From assembly GCA_016867635.1 (NCBI GenBank), contig VGJC01000003.1, positions 1 to 55,785 of the forward strand: DNA of 55,785 nt. Reading direction: 5' to 3'. A program made the position numbers and the translations under genes. Of the stretch, positions 26,373 through 37,179 are shown one piece after another (within the stretch, counting starts at the first letter, position 1; the number at the start of each line of letters is the position of its first letter). The notes beneath the pieces were generated by a model. That model saw only the letters and a program-made list of their open reading frames with translations, searched no databases and was not told the origin of the DNA. The stretch comes from Candidatus Aminicenantota bacterium. GTDB taxonomy: Bacteria > Acidobacteriota > Aminicenantia > Aminicenantales > Saccharicenantaceae.

Positions 26373-29132
26373 TCACTTATCTCGTTTTTTTTTGGGAGCT
26401 CGGGCCTCCGGGAGCTTGACGCTCCCCAAGCATTCCCTGAGGTACTTCGCGGTGACGGAGGCGCGGCTCGCGGCCACCTGCTCTGGAGTCCCTTGGGCGA
26501 CAAGGCGCCCCCCGTCCCGTCCGCCCTCCGGCCCGAGGTCGATGACGTGGTCGGCGCTCTTGATGACGTCCAGGTTATGCTCGATGACGACGACCGTATG
26601 GCCTTCGTTGACGAGCCTCTGGAAGGACCGCAGGAGGACGGCGACGTCGTTCGGGTGGAGACCGATGGTCGGCTCGTCGAAGAGGTAGAGGACCTTTTTG
26701 CCCTTCTCGTGGACGAGGTGATAGGCCAGCTTGATCCTCTGCAGCTCGCCTCCCGACAGCGTCGTGGTGGGCTGCCCGAGCTTGAGATAGCCGAGGCCGA
26801 CCTCGACCAGAGGATAGAGCTTCCGGGTGATCTCCGTCCGCCCGGCGAAGAACAGGCAGGCTTCGGTGACGCTCATGGCCAGGATCTGGTCGATGTTCTT
26901 GGCGTTCCAGCGGATATCGAGGATCTCGGGCTTGAACCTCCGGCCCTTGCACGCGTCGCAGACCAGGGTGACGTCCGAGAGGAATTGCATCTCGACGACC
27001 TGGAACCCGGCGCCCTTGCAGACCTCGCACCGGCCGCCCGCCGTGTTGAAGGAGAAATACCCGGGCCGGAATCCCATGAGCCTGGATTCGCGGACCTGGC
27101 TGAAGAGGCTGCGGATGCCGTCCATGGCCTTGGTGTAGGTGGCCGGGATGGACCGCGGGGAGGCGCTCAGGGGAGACTGATCGACCATGATGATCCGGTT
27201 GACGAGGTCCCGCCCGCGGATGTCCCCGAAACCGTTGCCGCCGGGGTCCTCGAAACCCTGGTAGAGGACGTCGTGGAGGAGGGTGCTCTTGCCCGAGCCC
27301 GAAACGCCCGTGACACAGGTGAAAACGCCGAGCGGGACCTTGACGTTGAGATGCTTGAGGTTGTGCTTGCGGGCGTCGCGGATCTCGAGGAACGTCCGGC
27401 CCGTCCGCCGCGAGGCCGGCACGGGGATCTCCTTGTCCCCCCGGATGTATTGGGCGGTCAGGGAGCTCCGGCTGCGGACGAAGGCGGGCCAGGGCCCCTC
27501 GAATACGACTTCTCCGCCCGCCTCCCCGGCCCTCGGGCCCATGTCGACGATGTGTTCCGCGGCCCGCACGATGTCCGGGTCGTGCTCGACGACGACGACC
27601 GTGTTGCCGATGTCTTTGAGGGACCGCAGGATCTGAATGAGGCGGTGATTGTCCCGGGGGTGGAGGCCGATGGACGGCTCATCGAGCACGAACAGGGTGC
27701 CGACGAGGGAGGCGCTGAGGGCCGCGGCCAGATTGATGCGCTGGGCCTCCCCGCCGCTGAGGGTGAACGTCATGCGGTCGAGGGCGATATAGTCGAGGCC
27801 GACCTCGAGAAGGAACCGGAGGCGGTTGCGGATCTCGACGATAAGCTTGTCGGCGACCCGGGCTTCGAAGGGCGGAAGACGGACCTCGGCCAGAAAATCC
27901 GAGGCCTCGCGGACGGTCATCCTGACGAAGTCGCCGATGTTGAGACCCTGGACCTTGACGCCGAGGGCCCGGGGATTGAGGCGTGTCTTCGAACAGGCGG
28001 GGCAGGGGACGTATGTTCTGTAGCGGCTGAGAAGGACCCGGACCTGGACCTTGTACTTCTTGGACTGAAGCCATTCGAAAAAGCCCTTGACCCCGGCGTA
28101 GTTGTCCCCGCCGTCGAGGACGAACCGTTGATGCTCCGGCTTGAGGTCCTGGAAGGGGACGTTGACCGGGATGCGCCGCCGTCGGGCCTCGGTCAGGAGC
28201 TCGCGCTGCAGACTCTTGGACAGGGGTTTCGTCCAGGGCTCGACGGCGCCCTGCTCCAGGCTCTTGGCGCGGTCGGGCACGACCTTGTCCTCGTCGATGA
28301 CGGCCAGGTCGCCGAACCCGTGGCAGTCGGGGCAGGCGCCCTGGGGGCTGTTGAAGGAGAAGAGGTTGGGGTAGGGGTCTTCGATCGTCACTCGGCAAGC
28401 CTTGCACTCGAGCTTGTCGGAGAACCTGAATTCGCGACCGTCCTCGGTCTGGACGCGGGCCCGCCCGCCCCCTCTCTTCATGGCCATTTCCAGGGAATCG
28501 GCCAGCCGTTCGCGCTCGTCGACGCCGACGGCGACGCGGTCGACCAGAATGTCCAGGGACGTTGTCCGCGATGGGACGGAATCGACGGCCGCGACCCGCC
28601 CTCCGACGACCGCCCGCGTGAACCCGTCCTTCTTGAGAAGGGCCAGGCCGCGTTCCCGGGGCCAGGCGAAGGTGATGAGGGCCTTCTCGCCGGGCCCTTC
28701 CCGAAGGAGCTCGTCGATAATCCCGTCGATGGTGTCGCGCCGGACGGGCCGGCCGCAGGCGGGGCAGTGGACGGTCCCGATGCGGGCGTACAGGACGCGG
28801 AGGAAATCGTAGATCTCGGTGACCGTGGCCACGGTCGACCGCGGGTTCTTGGTGACCGCCTTCTGCTGGATGGCCACGGCCGGCGGGATGCCGTCGATGA
28901 GGTCGGCGTCGGGCTTGTCCATGCGCTCGAGGAACTGGCGGGCGTAGGACGACAGGGACTCGATGTAGCGTCTCTGCCCTTCCGCGTAGAGAGTGTCGAA
29001 GGCCAGGGAGGACTTGCCCGAGCCGCTAACGCCGGTCACGACGATGAGCTTGTTGAGGGGGACGTCGAGATCGATGTTCTTGAGGTTGTGGACCTTGACC
29101 CCGCGGAGCAGGATCTTCTCTGTGGTCGTCAT
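26373..29132 (-). CDS. uvrA: UvrABC system protein A
   Basis: Damage-sensing ATPase of nucleotide excision repair, 919 aa, near the usual ~940. It has two ABC modules: the first Walker A is [20 protein letters not shown] and the second [19 protein letters not shown], with ABC signatures [19 protein letters not shown] and [16 protein letters not shown]. Zinc-binding cysteines appear in [15 protein letters not shown] and CEVCKG/CDACKG. The C-terminal tail is Lys/Arg-rich and ends at the AT-rich island. A TATAAT box lies about 20 bp before the ATG. uvrB and uvrC are not in the window. Confidence 0.97.
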   Translation of the reverse strand: MTTTEKILLRGVKVHNLKNIDLDVPLNKLIVVTGVSGSGKSSLAFDTLYAEGQRRYIESLSSYARQFLERMDKPDADLIDGIPPAVAIQQKAVTKNPRSTVATVTEIYDFLRVLYARIGTVHCPACGRPVRRDTIDGIIDELLREGPGEKALITFAWPRERGLALLKKDGFTRAVVGGRVAAVDSVPSRTTSLDILVDRVAVGVDERERLADSLEMAMKRGGGRARVQTEDGREFRFSDKLECKACRVTIEDPYPNLFSFNSPQGACPDCHGFGDLAVIDEDKVVPDRAKSLEQGAVEPWTKPLSKSLQRELLTEARRRRIPVNVPFQDLKPEHQRFVLDGGDNYAGVKGFFEWLQSKKYKVQVRVLLSRYRTYVPCPACSKTRLNPRALGVKVQGLNIGDFVRMTVREASDFLAEVRLPPFEARVADKLIVEIRNRLRFLLEVGLDYIALDRMTFTLSGGEAQRINLAAALSASLVGTLFVLDEPSIGLHPRDNHRLIQILRSLKDIGNTVVVVEHDPDIVRAAEHIVDMGPRAGEAGGEVVFEGPWPAFVRSRSSLTAQYIRGDKEIPVPASRRTGRTFLEIRDARKHNLKHLNVKVPLGVFTCVTGVSGSGKSTLLHDVLYQGFEDPGGNGFGDIRGRDLVNRIIMVDQSPLSASPRSIPATYTKAMDGIRSLFSQVRESRLMGFRPGYFSFNTAGGRCEVCKGAGFQVVEMQFLSDVTLVCDACKGRRFKPEILDIRWNAKNIDQILAMSVTEACLFFAGRTEITRKLYPLVEVGLGYLKLGQPTTTLSGGELQRIKLAYHLVHEKGKKVLYLFDEPTIGLHPNDVAVLLRSFQRLVNEGHTVVVIEHNLDVIKSADHVIDLGPEGGRDGGRLVAQGTPEQVAASRASVTAKYLRECLGSVKLPEARAPKKKRDK

Positions 29133-29152
29133 GGGGTCTATCCGAATTATCC

Positions 29153-29158
29153 ATTATA
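29153..29158 (-). promoter_or_regulatory. -10 box (TATAAT) for uvrA
   Basis: TATAAT on the minus strand, 20 bp before the uvrA ATG; no convincing -35 hexamer. Confidence 0.4.
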
Positions 29159-29252
29159 TCATGGCTTGGGCCCCAAGATGGAGCGTGTAAATGGTCCGTC
29201 CGGCCGCGCGGGCCAGGCTGAAAACAGAGTGAGGTCCTTGCCCCTATTTTGC

Positions 29253-29258
29253 TATAAT
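29253..29258 (+). promoter_or_regulatory. -10 box (TATAAT) for mntP
   Basis: TATAAT 21 bp before the mntP ATG. The leader would be about 15 nt, which leaves no room for a manganese riboswitch. Confidence 0.45.
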
Positions 29259-29279
29259 GGTGAGCTCTGCGGAGGACCC

Positions 29280-29846
29280 ATGTCGTTCATCTTCATTTTC
29301 GGGATAGCGGCGGCCCTGGCCATGGACTGCTTCGCCGTAGCTCTCGGATCGGCCGCCGGGGCCAAGGGGCTCAGCATGAGGCAGGCCGTGCGCATGGCCG
29401 GCTTCTTCGGAGGCTTCCAATTCTTCATGCCCGTCGTCGGCTGGCTCGCGGGGGCCCGGCTCCTCGGCCTCATCGGGGATTTCGACCACTGGGTCGCCTT
29501 CGGCCTCCTGGCGGCCGTCGGCGGCCACATGATCTACGAGTCGTTCGAGCTCAGCGAAGAGGAAAAAGAAGCCCGCCCTGACCGGACGCGCGGCAAGCGG
29601 CTGCTCGTCCTCTCGATCGCCACGAGCATCGATTCTCTGGCCGTGGGTCTGAGCCTGGGAGTCATGGGAGCGTCCATTCTCTACCCGGCCGCGGTCATCG
29701 GCTTGACGAGCTTCGTCATGACCGTCGTCGGGGCCAGGCTCGGCCCGGTCGTCGGCCGGTTGGCCGGGCGGCGCGCCGAGCTCGTCGGCGGTCTCGTTCT
29801 GATCGGGATCGGGGTCAAGATCCTCGTCGAACACCTCGGCGATTGA
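29280..29846 (+). CDS. mntP: Manganese efflux pump MntP
   Basis: A 188-aa inner-membrane protein with six predicted helices in two related halves. The characteristic acidic motifs are present: AMDCFAVALGSA in the first half and TSIDSLAVGLSLG in the second. It exports Mn2+ when intracellular levels are high. The ATG at 29280 follows GGAGG at 29271-29275; the track ORF from 26358 is an antisense shadow of uvrA joined to this gene. It is divergent from uvrA and convergent with the prenyltransferase. A link to the Fe/Mn superoxide dismutase 6 kb away is possible but unproven. Confidence 0.88.
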   Translation: MSFIFIFGIAAALAMDCFAVALGSAAGAKGLSMRQAVRMAGFFGGFQFFMPVVGWLAGARLLGLIGDFDHWVAFGLLAAVGGHMIYESFELSEEEKEARPDRTRGKRLLVLSIATSIDSLAVGLSLGVMGASILYPAAVIGLTSFVMTVVGARLGPVVGRLAGRRAELVGGLVLIGIGVKILVEHLGD

Positions 29847-29952
29847 ACGGAAGGGCCTTCGCCGCCTTACGGGGATCGTCCGTGAGAACGGGGGACATGA
29901 AGGAAACATGATGGGGGGGCATGGCGCTCCGGTCCGCGTCCCCGTTCCGGCC

Positions 29953-30888
29953 CTAAGACAGAAGGACGGCGGCTGTGCTGAGGAGCCCGAAGATCAGATG
30001 GTGCCGGGCCGTGGCTCCGTCCAGGGCCAGAAAATCGAGCGTCGAGCGCGGCGCGGCCCGGCGGACGGCCCGGCCCCAGAGCCGGAGGGCGTTGGGCAGG
30101 GCCAAAAAAACGAGCAAGAAGGTCAGCGGCATCGGCCTCAGACCGAAGTCGAAGAACCGGGGAACGGTCATCAAGGCCGGGGTCAGGAGGAACGGGGAGA
30201 AGAGCAGGGCCCCGTAATAGACGAGCGAGCCGCGGCCGCCGAGCAGCGCGGCGACGGTGACGATCCCTCGACCGCGGTCGGAGCTCATGTCGCGCCAGTT
30301 GTTGGCGTGGAGGATGGCCGGTACGAGCAGGGCCATGGGCACGGCCCAAACGACGGGCAGCCACGAGAAGGACCGCGCCTGGACGATCCAGGCTCCGAGC
30401 GCGCCGAGGAGGCCGAAGCTCAGGAAGACGGCCAGGTCGCCGAGCGCGAAGATCTTGAGCAGCGAGTAGGATGCCCCGACGCCCACGCCGACAGCGCCCA
30501 CGATAAGCAGGGCCGTGCCGGTCATGCGCGCCAGAAGCAGCCCCGAGGCCGCTCCCGCGGCGAACAGGAGGAGCGATCCGCGCAGGACCTGGCGCCCGGA
30601 GAGCAGGCCGCGGACGATGGCCCCGCTGCTGGGCGTGATGTCGCGGTCGAGACCGCGGCGGCCGTCGAAGACGTCGCTGAGCATATTGGCCGCCGAGTGC
30701 AGGGCCATCATGGTCAGGAGGGCCCACAGGAACCGCCCGACGGAGAGCGGGGCATCGCTGATGACCCAAGCCAGGGCCGTGCCGAAGACGACGGGCATGG
30801 AGGAGGCCGGCAGGGCCCAGGGCCGGGCGGCGATGAGCCAGCGCCTAAGGGCGCGAACGGGGCCGGGCGGCTTGGTGTTCTCCGTCAC
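29953..30888 (-). CDS. menA: UbiA-family prenyltransferase, MenA-like
   Basis: A 311-aa integral membrane prenyltransferase with about eight helices. The first Asp-rich motif is NMLSDVFDGRRGLDRD; the second, HANNWRDMSSDRGRGIVTVA, resembles MenA, which attaches a polyprenyl chain to 1,4-dihydroxy-2-naphthoate in menaquinone synthesis. I start it at the GTG at 30888 (VTENTKPPGPVR); the track start at 31794 runs antisense through the SDR gene. No other menaquinone genes are nearby, so a different aromatic acceptor cannot be excluded. Confidence 0.8.
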   Translation of the reverse strand: MTENTKPPGPVRALRRWLIAARPWALPASSMPVVFGTALAWVISDAPLSVGRFLWALLTMMALHSAANMLSDVFDGRRGLDRDITPSSGAIVRGLLSGRQVLRGSLLLFAAGAASGLLLARMTGTALLIVGAVGVGVGASYSLLKIFALGDLAVFLSFGLLGALGAWIVQARSFSWLPVVWAVPMALLVPAILHANNWRDMSSDRGRGIVTVAALLGGRGSLVYYGALLFSPFLLTPALMTVPRFFDFGLRPMPLTFLLVFLALPNALRLWGRAVRRAAPRSTLDFLALDGATARHHLIFGLLSTAAVLLS

Positions 30889-31032
30889 GCCCCGTTGTAT
30901 AGCACAAGCCCCGGAATAGTGGCAAGGCCGGCCCGCTTGACTTCCCGGAGGGGCATTCATATGCTGGATTTTCTCCGGGCGCGGCCGGCCGAGGTCCGAC
31001 GGGCCGCATCCGGGCCGGGAAGGAGGGCGGAC

Positions 31033-31809
31033 ATGGCATCTCTCAAGAACAAGATCGTCTTCGTCACCGGCGCGAGCGCCGGCATCGGGCAGGCCTGCGC
31101 GCGCGCCTTCGCCGCCTCGGGAGCGGCGATCCTGATGTGCGCCCGGCGCCTCGAGCGTATCGACATGCTCGCGGAAGAGCTGCGGGAGGATCTCGGGGTC
31201 AGGGCCCACGCCTTCTCCCTCGACGTCCGGGACCGGGAGGCGGTCGAGAAAGCCGTCGAGGGACTGCCCGAGGAGTGGCGGGCCGTCGAGGTCCTGATCA
31301 ACAACGCCGGCCTCAGCCGGGGCCTGCACAAGTTTCACGAGGGCCTGGTCAGCGATTGGGACGAGATGATCGACGCCAACGTCAAGGGACTTCTCTACGT
31401 CAGCCGGGCCGTCATTCCGGGCATGGTCGCGAGGGGCGGCGGGCACGTCATCAACATCGGTTCCATCGCCGGCCGGGAAGTCTATCCCATGGGCAACGTC
31501 TACTGCGCCACGAAGTACGCCGTCCGGGCCCTGTCCAAAGGGCTGAGGCTCGACCTCAGCGGCACTCCCGTCCGGGTCAGCGAGGTCGCTCCCGGCCTGG
31601 TCGAGACGGAGTTCAGCCTGGTCCGGTTCCACGGCGACGCGGAACGGGCCGGGAAGGTCTATCAGGGCTACAGGCCCCTCAGACCCGAAGATGTCGCCGA
31701 CGCCGCCGTCTGGTGCGCCACCCGGCCGCCCCACGTCAGCATCGCCGAGGTCGTGGTCATGCCCACAGACCAGGCCTCGACGACCCTCGTCCACAAAAGG
31801 GGGACATGA
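31033..31809 (+). CDS. Short-chain dehydrogenase/reductase, YdfG-like
   Basis: A 258-aa classical SDR with the NAD(P) motif VTGASAGIGQA, NNAG, the catalytic Ser in INIGSIAGREV, and YCATKYAV (YxxxK). RVSEVAPGLVETEFS and the hydroxy-acid-type C-terminus match YdfG-like enzymes (3-hydroxy acid dehydrogenases). AGGAGG (31021-31026) precedes the ATG at 31033. The Arg in CARRLER after the second strand favours NADP. The stop codon lies inside the left arm of a 22-bp inverted repeat. Substrate unknown. Confidence 0.85.
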   Translation: MASLKNKIVFVTGASAGIGQACARAFAASGAAILMCARRLERIDMLAEELREDLGVRAHAFSLDVRDREAVEKAVEGLPEEWRAVEVLINNAGLSRGLHKFHEGLVSDWDEMIDANVKGLLYVSRAVIPGMVARGGGHVINIGSIAGREVYPMGNVYCATKYAVRALSKGLRLDLSGTPVRVSEVAPGLVETEFSLVRFHGDAERAGKVYQGYRPLRPEDVADAAVWCATRPPHVSIAEVVVMPTDQASTTLVHKRGT

Positions 31810-31876
31810 TACCTATTTCCCCTTTTTCTCGGAGAACTTCCGGCCCGGAAAATAGGAAATAGGTATCATGTCCCCC
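31799..31876. repeat. GGGGACATG-bounded palindrome, copy 1 (perfect 22-bp arms)
   Basis: Arms 31799-31820 and 31855-31876 are perfect reverse complements over 22 bp (beginning GGGGGACATGATACC) around a 34-bp loop. The element spans the gap between the convergent SDR and MFS genes and includes the SDR stop codon. It may also act as a transcription barrier for both. Confidence 0.85.
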
Positions 31877-31878
31877 AT

Positions 31879-33078
31879 TTAGCGGCGGCCGGCGGCCATT
31901 TTGGCCGCGGCGGGCAGGCGGCGGAGCCGGAGCATGGCCCAGATCCCGACGGCCGGGCCGAGGGCCAGGAAGGCGAACGCCCAGCGCCAGGTGACGAGGC
32001 GCTCGAGGGTCGGGACGAGGCGGATGGTCACGAGCGTCAGGAGGAACCCCAGGCTGGTCTGGAGCGTGAGGGCCGTGCCCGTCCGCTCGGCCGGGCAGAG
32101 CTCGCTGATGCCGGCCGAGAATTGGGCCGAGTCGGCCACCACCGCGAAGCCCCAGACGAAGCAGAACCCGGCGAGCAGCCACGGGTTCCCCCCGAAGAGA
32201 AGGCCCGCGGTGAGGCAGCACAGGCCGCTCACGGCCATGGCCCCGGAAGTGACGGCGGTCCTTCCCAGCCGGTCGGCGAGGCGCCCGGCGACCAGGCTCC
32301 CGGCGCCGCCCGCCGCGATGAAGACGAAAGCGGCCAGGCTGGCCCACGATTCGTCGACCCCCCGGGCCCGGAAGCCGGCGACGAGAAAGACCGGCACCCA
32401 GGTCCAGGCGGCGTACAGCTCCCACATGTGACCGAAATAGCCCAGGTTGGCCAAGGCCGTCCCCCGGTCCCGCCACATGTCGATGACATACTTGCGATCG
32501 AACGCCGCGGCCGCCGTTCGAAAGGGGCCCTCGCGGACGAACCGGACGGCGATGAGGCCGCCGCTCACGGCCAAAGCTCCGCTCACAAGAGGAACAAGCC
32601 GCCAGTCCTTGACCCCGCCGACGACCTTGAGCAGATGGGGCGCCGCCTTGCCCAACGTCAGAGCGCCGACCAGAAGCCCGACCCCGAAGCCCCGGTCTTC
32701 CTTGGTCCAGGTGGCCATGATCTTCATCCCGACCGGATACACCCCGGCCAGCAGGAGGCCGGTCAGGAAGCGGAGGCCGAGCACCAGGCCGAAAGCCTCT
32801 CCCGCCGCCGGGATAAGGCCCGTGGCTGCGCCTGCCAGAACGCAGGACAGGGCGAAAAGCCTGGGGGCCGGGACGCGGTCGGCCAGATTGAGAACGGCCG
32901 AACCCAGGGCCCCGGCGACGAACCCGATCTGGACGGACATGGTCAGCCAGGCCTGGCTCGAAGCGCTCAACTTCCAAGCGGCCGCCAGCGCCGGGACGAC
33001 CGCCGAGGCCGAGAACCACACGGACATCGCCAGCAGCTCCACGAGCGACAGGAGGACCAGGGCTCGCCGTTTGGCCAT
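31879..33078 (-). CDS. Major facilitator superfamily transporter
   Basis: A 399-aa protein with twelve predicted membrane helices, starting MAKRRALVLLSLVELLAMSVWFSASAVVPAL. The MFS motif-A-like loop between helices 2 and 3 is degenerate (NLADRVPAPRL); the equivalent loop in the second half is LADRLGRTAV. The opening resembles nitrate/cyanate- or sugar-type MFS proteins, but no substrate can be given. It is convergent with the SDR, from which it is separated by the 22-bp-arm palindrome. The track start at 33213 is longer than the conserved N-terminus supports. Confidence 0.8.
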   Translation of the reverse strand: MAKRRALVLLSLVELLAMSVWFSASAVVPALAAAWKLSASSQAWLTMSVQIGFVAGALGSAVLNLADRVPAPRLFALSCVLAGAATGLIPAAGEAFGLVLGLRFLTGLLLAGVYPVGMKIMATWTKEDRGFGVGLLVGALTLGKAAPHLLKVVGGVKDWRLVPLVSGALAVSGGLIAVRFVREGPFRTAAAAFDRKYVIDMWRDRGTALANLGYFGHMWELYAAWTWVPVFLVAGFRARGVDESWASLAAFVFIAAGGAGSLVAGRLADRLGRTAVTSGAMAVSGLCCLTAGLLFGGNPWLLAGFCFVWGFAVVADSAQFSAGISELCPAERTGTALTLQTSLGFLLTLVTIRLVPTLERLVTWRWAFAFLALGPAVGIWAMLRLRRLPAAAKMAAGRR

Positions 33079-33228
33079 CGGCGCCCATTGTCGCCCAGAC
33101 CGGCCGCGGACGCAAGGACCGGGCGAACAGCCGGCGCTCCGCCCGTTGACTTTCGCCGCCCACACCCCCGAAATGATCGCCTTCGCCCTCGATAGGTTCC
33201 GCAAGGTGGGCAAGCGCCTCGGCGCGCT

Positions 33229-33256
33229 TTGACATTTCGGGGCGCTCCTTTATAAT
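33229..33256 (+). promoter_or_regulatory. Strong sigma70-type promoter for the acpS operon
   Basis: Perfect TTGACA (33229-33234), 16-bp spacer and perfect TATAAT (33251-33256), the best promoter match seen in the window. The leader to acpS is about 93 nt and GC-rich. Confidence 0.75.
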
Positions 33257-33355
33257 AAAGGTCCGTTTTTCCAGGGCCGACGAGCGGCCCGGCCGCCTCC
33301 GGGCGGCCCGGGCGCCCCAGGCCCGCTCATCCAGGGACGAAAGGCACGCAAACCG

Positions 33356-33745
33356 TTGATCTTCGGGGCCGGAACGGACATCATCGAAGTCCAGCGGGTC
33401 GAGGACAAGCTCCTGCGCACCGGCGGCCTCAAGGACCGGCTGTTCACGGCCCGCGAGATCGCCTACTGCGAGTCCAAGCACCGCCCGGCCCTGCACTTCG
33501 CGGCCCGGTTCGCGGCCAAGGAGGCCTTCCTCAAGGCCATGGGGACGGGCTGGTCGGGCGGCCACAAGTTCTCCGAGATCGAGGTCGTCAACAACGCCCT
33601 CGGCAAGCCCGAGCTCTTCGTCCACGGCAAGGTCCGGGAGTTTTGCGAGACCCACGGCATCGCGGCCATGGAAGTCTCGCTGACCCATATCAAGGACGTG
33701 GCCTCCGCGGTCGTCGTCCTCGAGAAAGAACCGACATCGACTTGA
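33356..33745 (+). CDS. acpS: Holo-[acyl-carrier-protein] synthase
   Basis: Transfers 4'-phosphopantetheine from CoA to the serine of acyl carrier proteins. The 129-aa protein starts at a TTG and shows the family motifs IFGAGTDIIEVQRVE (Mg-binding Asp) and HFAARFAAKEAFLKAMGTGW. It opens a cluster with an acetyl-CoA synthetase, an acyl carrier protein and a Kbl-type enzyme, so the ACP two genes on is a likely dedicated substrate in addition to the fatty-acid ACP. Confidence 0.92.
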   Translation: MIFGAGTDIIEVQRVEDKLLRTGGLKDRLFTAREIAYCESKHRPALHFAARFAAKEAFLKAMGTGWSGGHKFSEIEVVNNALGKPELFVHGKVREFCETHGIAAMEVSLTHIKDVASAVVVLEKEPTST

Positions 33746-33762
33746 ACGGAGAAGGATCGCCC

Positions 33763-35466
<1,704 letters not shown>

Positions 35467-35467
35467 C

Positions 35468-35510
35468 GGGGACATGTTCGGAATTTTCTTGAATTCGGTA
35501 CGTGTCCCCC
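35468..35510. repeat. GGGGACATG-bounded palindrome, copy 2
   Basis: Imperfect hairpin of 42-43 bp from GGGGACATGTTCGG to CGGTACGTGTCCCC, about 15 of 18 arm positions paired. It fills most of the 66-bp gap between acsA and the ACP gene. Confidence 0.8.
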
Positions 35511-35532
35511 ACTTGAATAAAGGAGCTTTCTC

Positions 35533-35787
35533 ATGGCCGAAGAACTGAAAAACATCGTCCTCGACTACGTCACCAAAGAGTACCTCGAGGACGACAGCGA
35601 GCCGTTGACCTACGAGACGCCCCTCATCTCGGGCGGCATCGTCGACTCGTTCTCGATGGTCTCCCTGAAGCGCTTCCTCGAGAACAAGTACGCGATCTCC
35701 ATCCCCGACGACGAGGCCACGCCCGAGGCCTTCGACTCGGTCAACAAGATCGTGTCCCTCGTCGAGCGCTTCCTGGCCAAAAAATAG
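35533..35787 (+). CDS. Acyl carrier protein (stand-alone)
   Basis: An 84-aa acidic carrier protein. The phosphopantetheine serine is in LISGGIVDSFSMVSLKRFLE, a DSF variant of the usual DSL, followed by the helix EATPEAFDSVNKIVSLVERFL. It is distinct from a fatty-acid-synthesis AcpP by sequence and context: it sits between an acetyl-CoA synthetase and a Kbl-type alpha-oxoamine synthase, so it probably carries the acyl donor for the latter. AAAGGAGC precedes the ATG. Small palindromes flank it on both sides. Confidence 0.88.
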   Translation: MAEELKNIVLDYVTKEYLEDDSEPLTYETPLISGGIVDSFSMVSLKRFLENKYAISIPDDEATPEAFDSVNKIVSLVERFLAKK

Positions 35788-35794
35788 GGACGAT

Positions 35795-35837
35795 GGGGAC
35801 ATGTTCCGGTTCCTCTCGGATCCGGTACGTGTCCCCC
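35795..35837. repeat. GGGGACATG-bounded palindrome, copy 3
   Basis: Hairpin running from GGGGACATGTTCCGG to CCGGTACGTGTCCCC, about 16 of 19 arm positions paired, in the 72-bp gap between the ACP gene and kbl. It shares its outer and middle sequence with copy 2. Confidence 0.8.
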
Positions 35838-35859
35838 TATTAAGATGAGGAGTTAATCC

Positions 35860-37107
35860 ATGGCCTACAGCGATAAGATCCGCGAAACCTACCTGAACCA
35901 GCTCCGGGGCATCCGGGAGGCCGGCCTCTTCAAGCAGGAGCGGTTCATCCACTCGCCCCAGGCGGCCGACATCGAGGTCGAGTTCCCGGCCGGCTCGCCC
36001 CTCAAGAAGGTCATCAACATGTGCGCCAACAACTACCTCGGGCTGTCGTCCCACCCCGACGTGGTCCAAGCGGCGCACGAGGGGCTCGAAACGCGCGGCT
36101 ACGGCATGTCGTCGGTCCGCTTCATCTGCGGCACCCAGGACATCCACCGCGAGCTCGAGGCCCGGCTGACGGAGTTCCTGGGCACCGAGGACACCCTGCT
36201 CTTCCCGTCCTGCATGGACGCCAACGCCGGGGTCTTCGAGGCCGTCCTGACCAAGGACGACGTCATCATCTCCGACCGCCTCGTCCACGCCTCGCTCATC
36301 GACGGCATCCGCCTCTGCTCCGCCATGCACGACACGATCAAGCACTCCGACATGGGGCACCTCGAGGAGAAGCTCCAGCTCCACGCCGACAAGCGCTTCA
36401 AGCTGGTCGTCACCGACGGCGTCTTCAGCATGGACGGCGACACGGCCAAGCTCGACGAGATGGTCGCCGTCTGCGAGAAGCACGACGCCATGGTCCTGGT
36501 CGACGAGTCCCACGCTTCCGGCTTCATCGGCAAGACCGGCCGGGGGACCCACGAGAAGTGCGGGGTCGTCGGCAAGATGGACATCATCACGACGACCTTC
36601 GGCAAGGCCCTCGGCGGGGCCTCCGGGGGCTGCGTTTCCGGACGCCGCGAGCTCGTCGAGCTGTGCCGGCAGCGGGCCCGTCCGTATCTGTTCTCGAACA
36701 CCATCGCCCCGGTCGTCGTCGCCGGCGTCCTCAAGGTCATGGACATCATCTCCAAGTCGACCGAGCGGCGGGACAAGCTCGAGCGGAACGCGGCCTACTG
36801 GCGCAAGGGCCTGACCGAGGCCGGGTTCGCCCTCAAGGAAGGGGACACGCCCATCGTGCCCGTCATGCTCTTCAACGCCAAACTGGCCCAGGACTTCTCG
36901 CGGGCCCTCTACGACGAGGGCATCTACGCCGTCGGCTTCTTCTTCCCGGTCGTGCCCCAAAGCCAGGCCCGCATCCGGACCCAGATCTCGGCCGGCCACG
37001 AGACCCGTCACCTCGACAAGGCTTTGGACGCCTTCGTCAAGGTCGGCCGGAAGTTCGACATCCTGGGCAAGACGAAGCAGGAGATCATCGCCAAGTACGG
37101 GATGTAG
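35860..37107 (+). CDS. kbl: Glycine C-acetyltransferase-like alpha-oxoamine synthase
   Basis: A PLP enzyme of 415 aa from the Kbl/BioF/SPT/ALAS family; Kbl condenses acetyl-CoA with glycine to 2-amino-3-oxobutyrate. The PLP lysine is in TTTFGKALGGASGG (about residue 248), with VDESHASGFIGKTGRG before it. RPYLFSNTIAPVV and GFFFPVVPQSQARIRTQISA are close to E. coli Kbl, favouring a two-carbon acyl donor over SPT. No threonine dehydrogenase gene (the usual partner) is next to it. Instead acpS, acsA and an ACP precede it, which points to acetyl-ACP as donor (inference). GAGG precedes the ATG. Confidence 0.85.
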   Translation: MAYSDKIRETYLNQLRGIREAGLFKQERFIHSPQAADIEVEFPAGSPLKKVINMCANNYLGLSSHPDVVQAAHEGLETRGYGMSSVRFICGTQDIHRELEARLTEFLGTEDTLLFPSCMDANAGVFEAVLTKDDVIISDRLVHASLIDGIRLCSAMHDTIKHSDMGHLEEKLQLHADKRFKLVVTDGVFSMDGDTAKLDEMVAVCEKHDAMVLVDESHASGFIGKTGRGTHEKCGVVGKMDIITTTFGKALGGASGGCVSGRRELVELCRQRARPYLFSNTIAPVVVAGVLKVMDIISKSTERRDKLERNAAYWRKGLTEAGFALKEGDTPIVPVMLFNAKLAQDFSRALYDEGIYAVGFFFPVVPQSQARIRTQISAGHETRHLDKALDAFVKVGRKFDILGKTKQEIIAKYGM

Positions 37108-37126
37108 GGGGCAGGAAAACAGGGCA

Positions 37127-37172
37127 AGGGACGGCCCGGGGCCGCGCGGCCTTGAGCCGTCCCTCTTTTTTT
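37127..37172 (+). terminator. Intrinsic terminator after kbl
   Basis: AGGGACGGC (37127-37135) pairs perfectly with GCCGTCCCT (37156-37164) and is followed by CTTTTTTT. It ends the acpS-acsA-ACP-kbl operon just before the convergent symporter gene. Confidence 0.85.
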
Positions 37173-37179
37173 CGCGCGG

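Noticed and set aside
29133-29279. A manganese (yybP-ykoY) riboswitch before mntP
   Set aside because: The TATAAT box lies 21 bp before the ATG, so the leader is far too short.
26358-29846. A 1162-aa plus-strand ORF over uvrA
   Set aside because: Most of it is the antisense shadow of uvrA in GC-rich DNA; only the last 188 codons (mntP) are real.
29871-29899. GGGGATCGTCC and GGGGGACATGA in the mntP-menA gap, each matching an arm of a repeat family
   Set aside because: Single arms without partners; could be remnants, but chance matches of about 11 bp cannot be excluded.
35860-37107. The alpha-oxoamine synthase as a serine palmitoyltransferase in a sphingolipid cluster
   Set aside because: A nearby ACP and ligase recall sphingolipid loci, but the sequence motifs are those of Kbl and the ligase is acetate-type; no ceramide synthase or reductase partner is seen.
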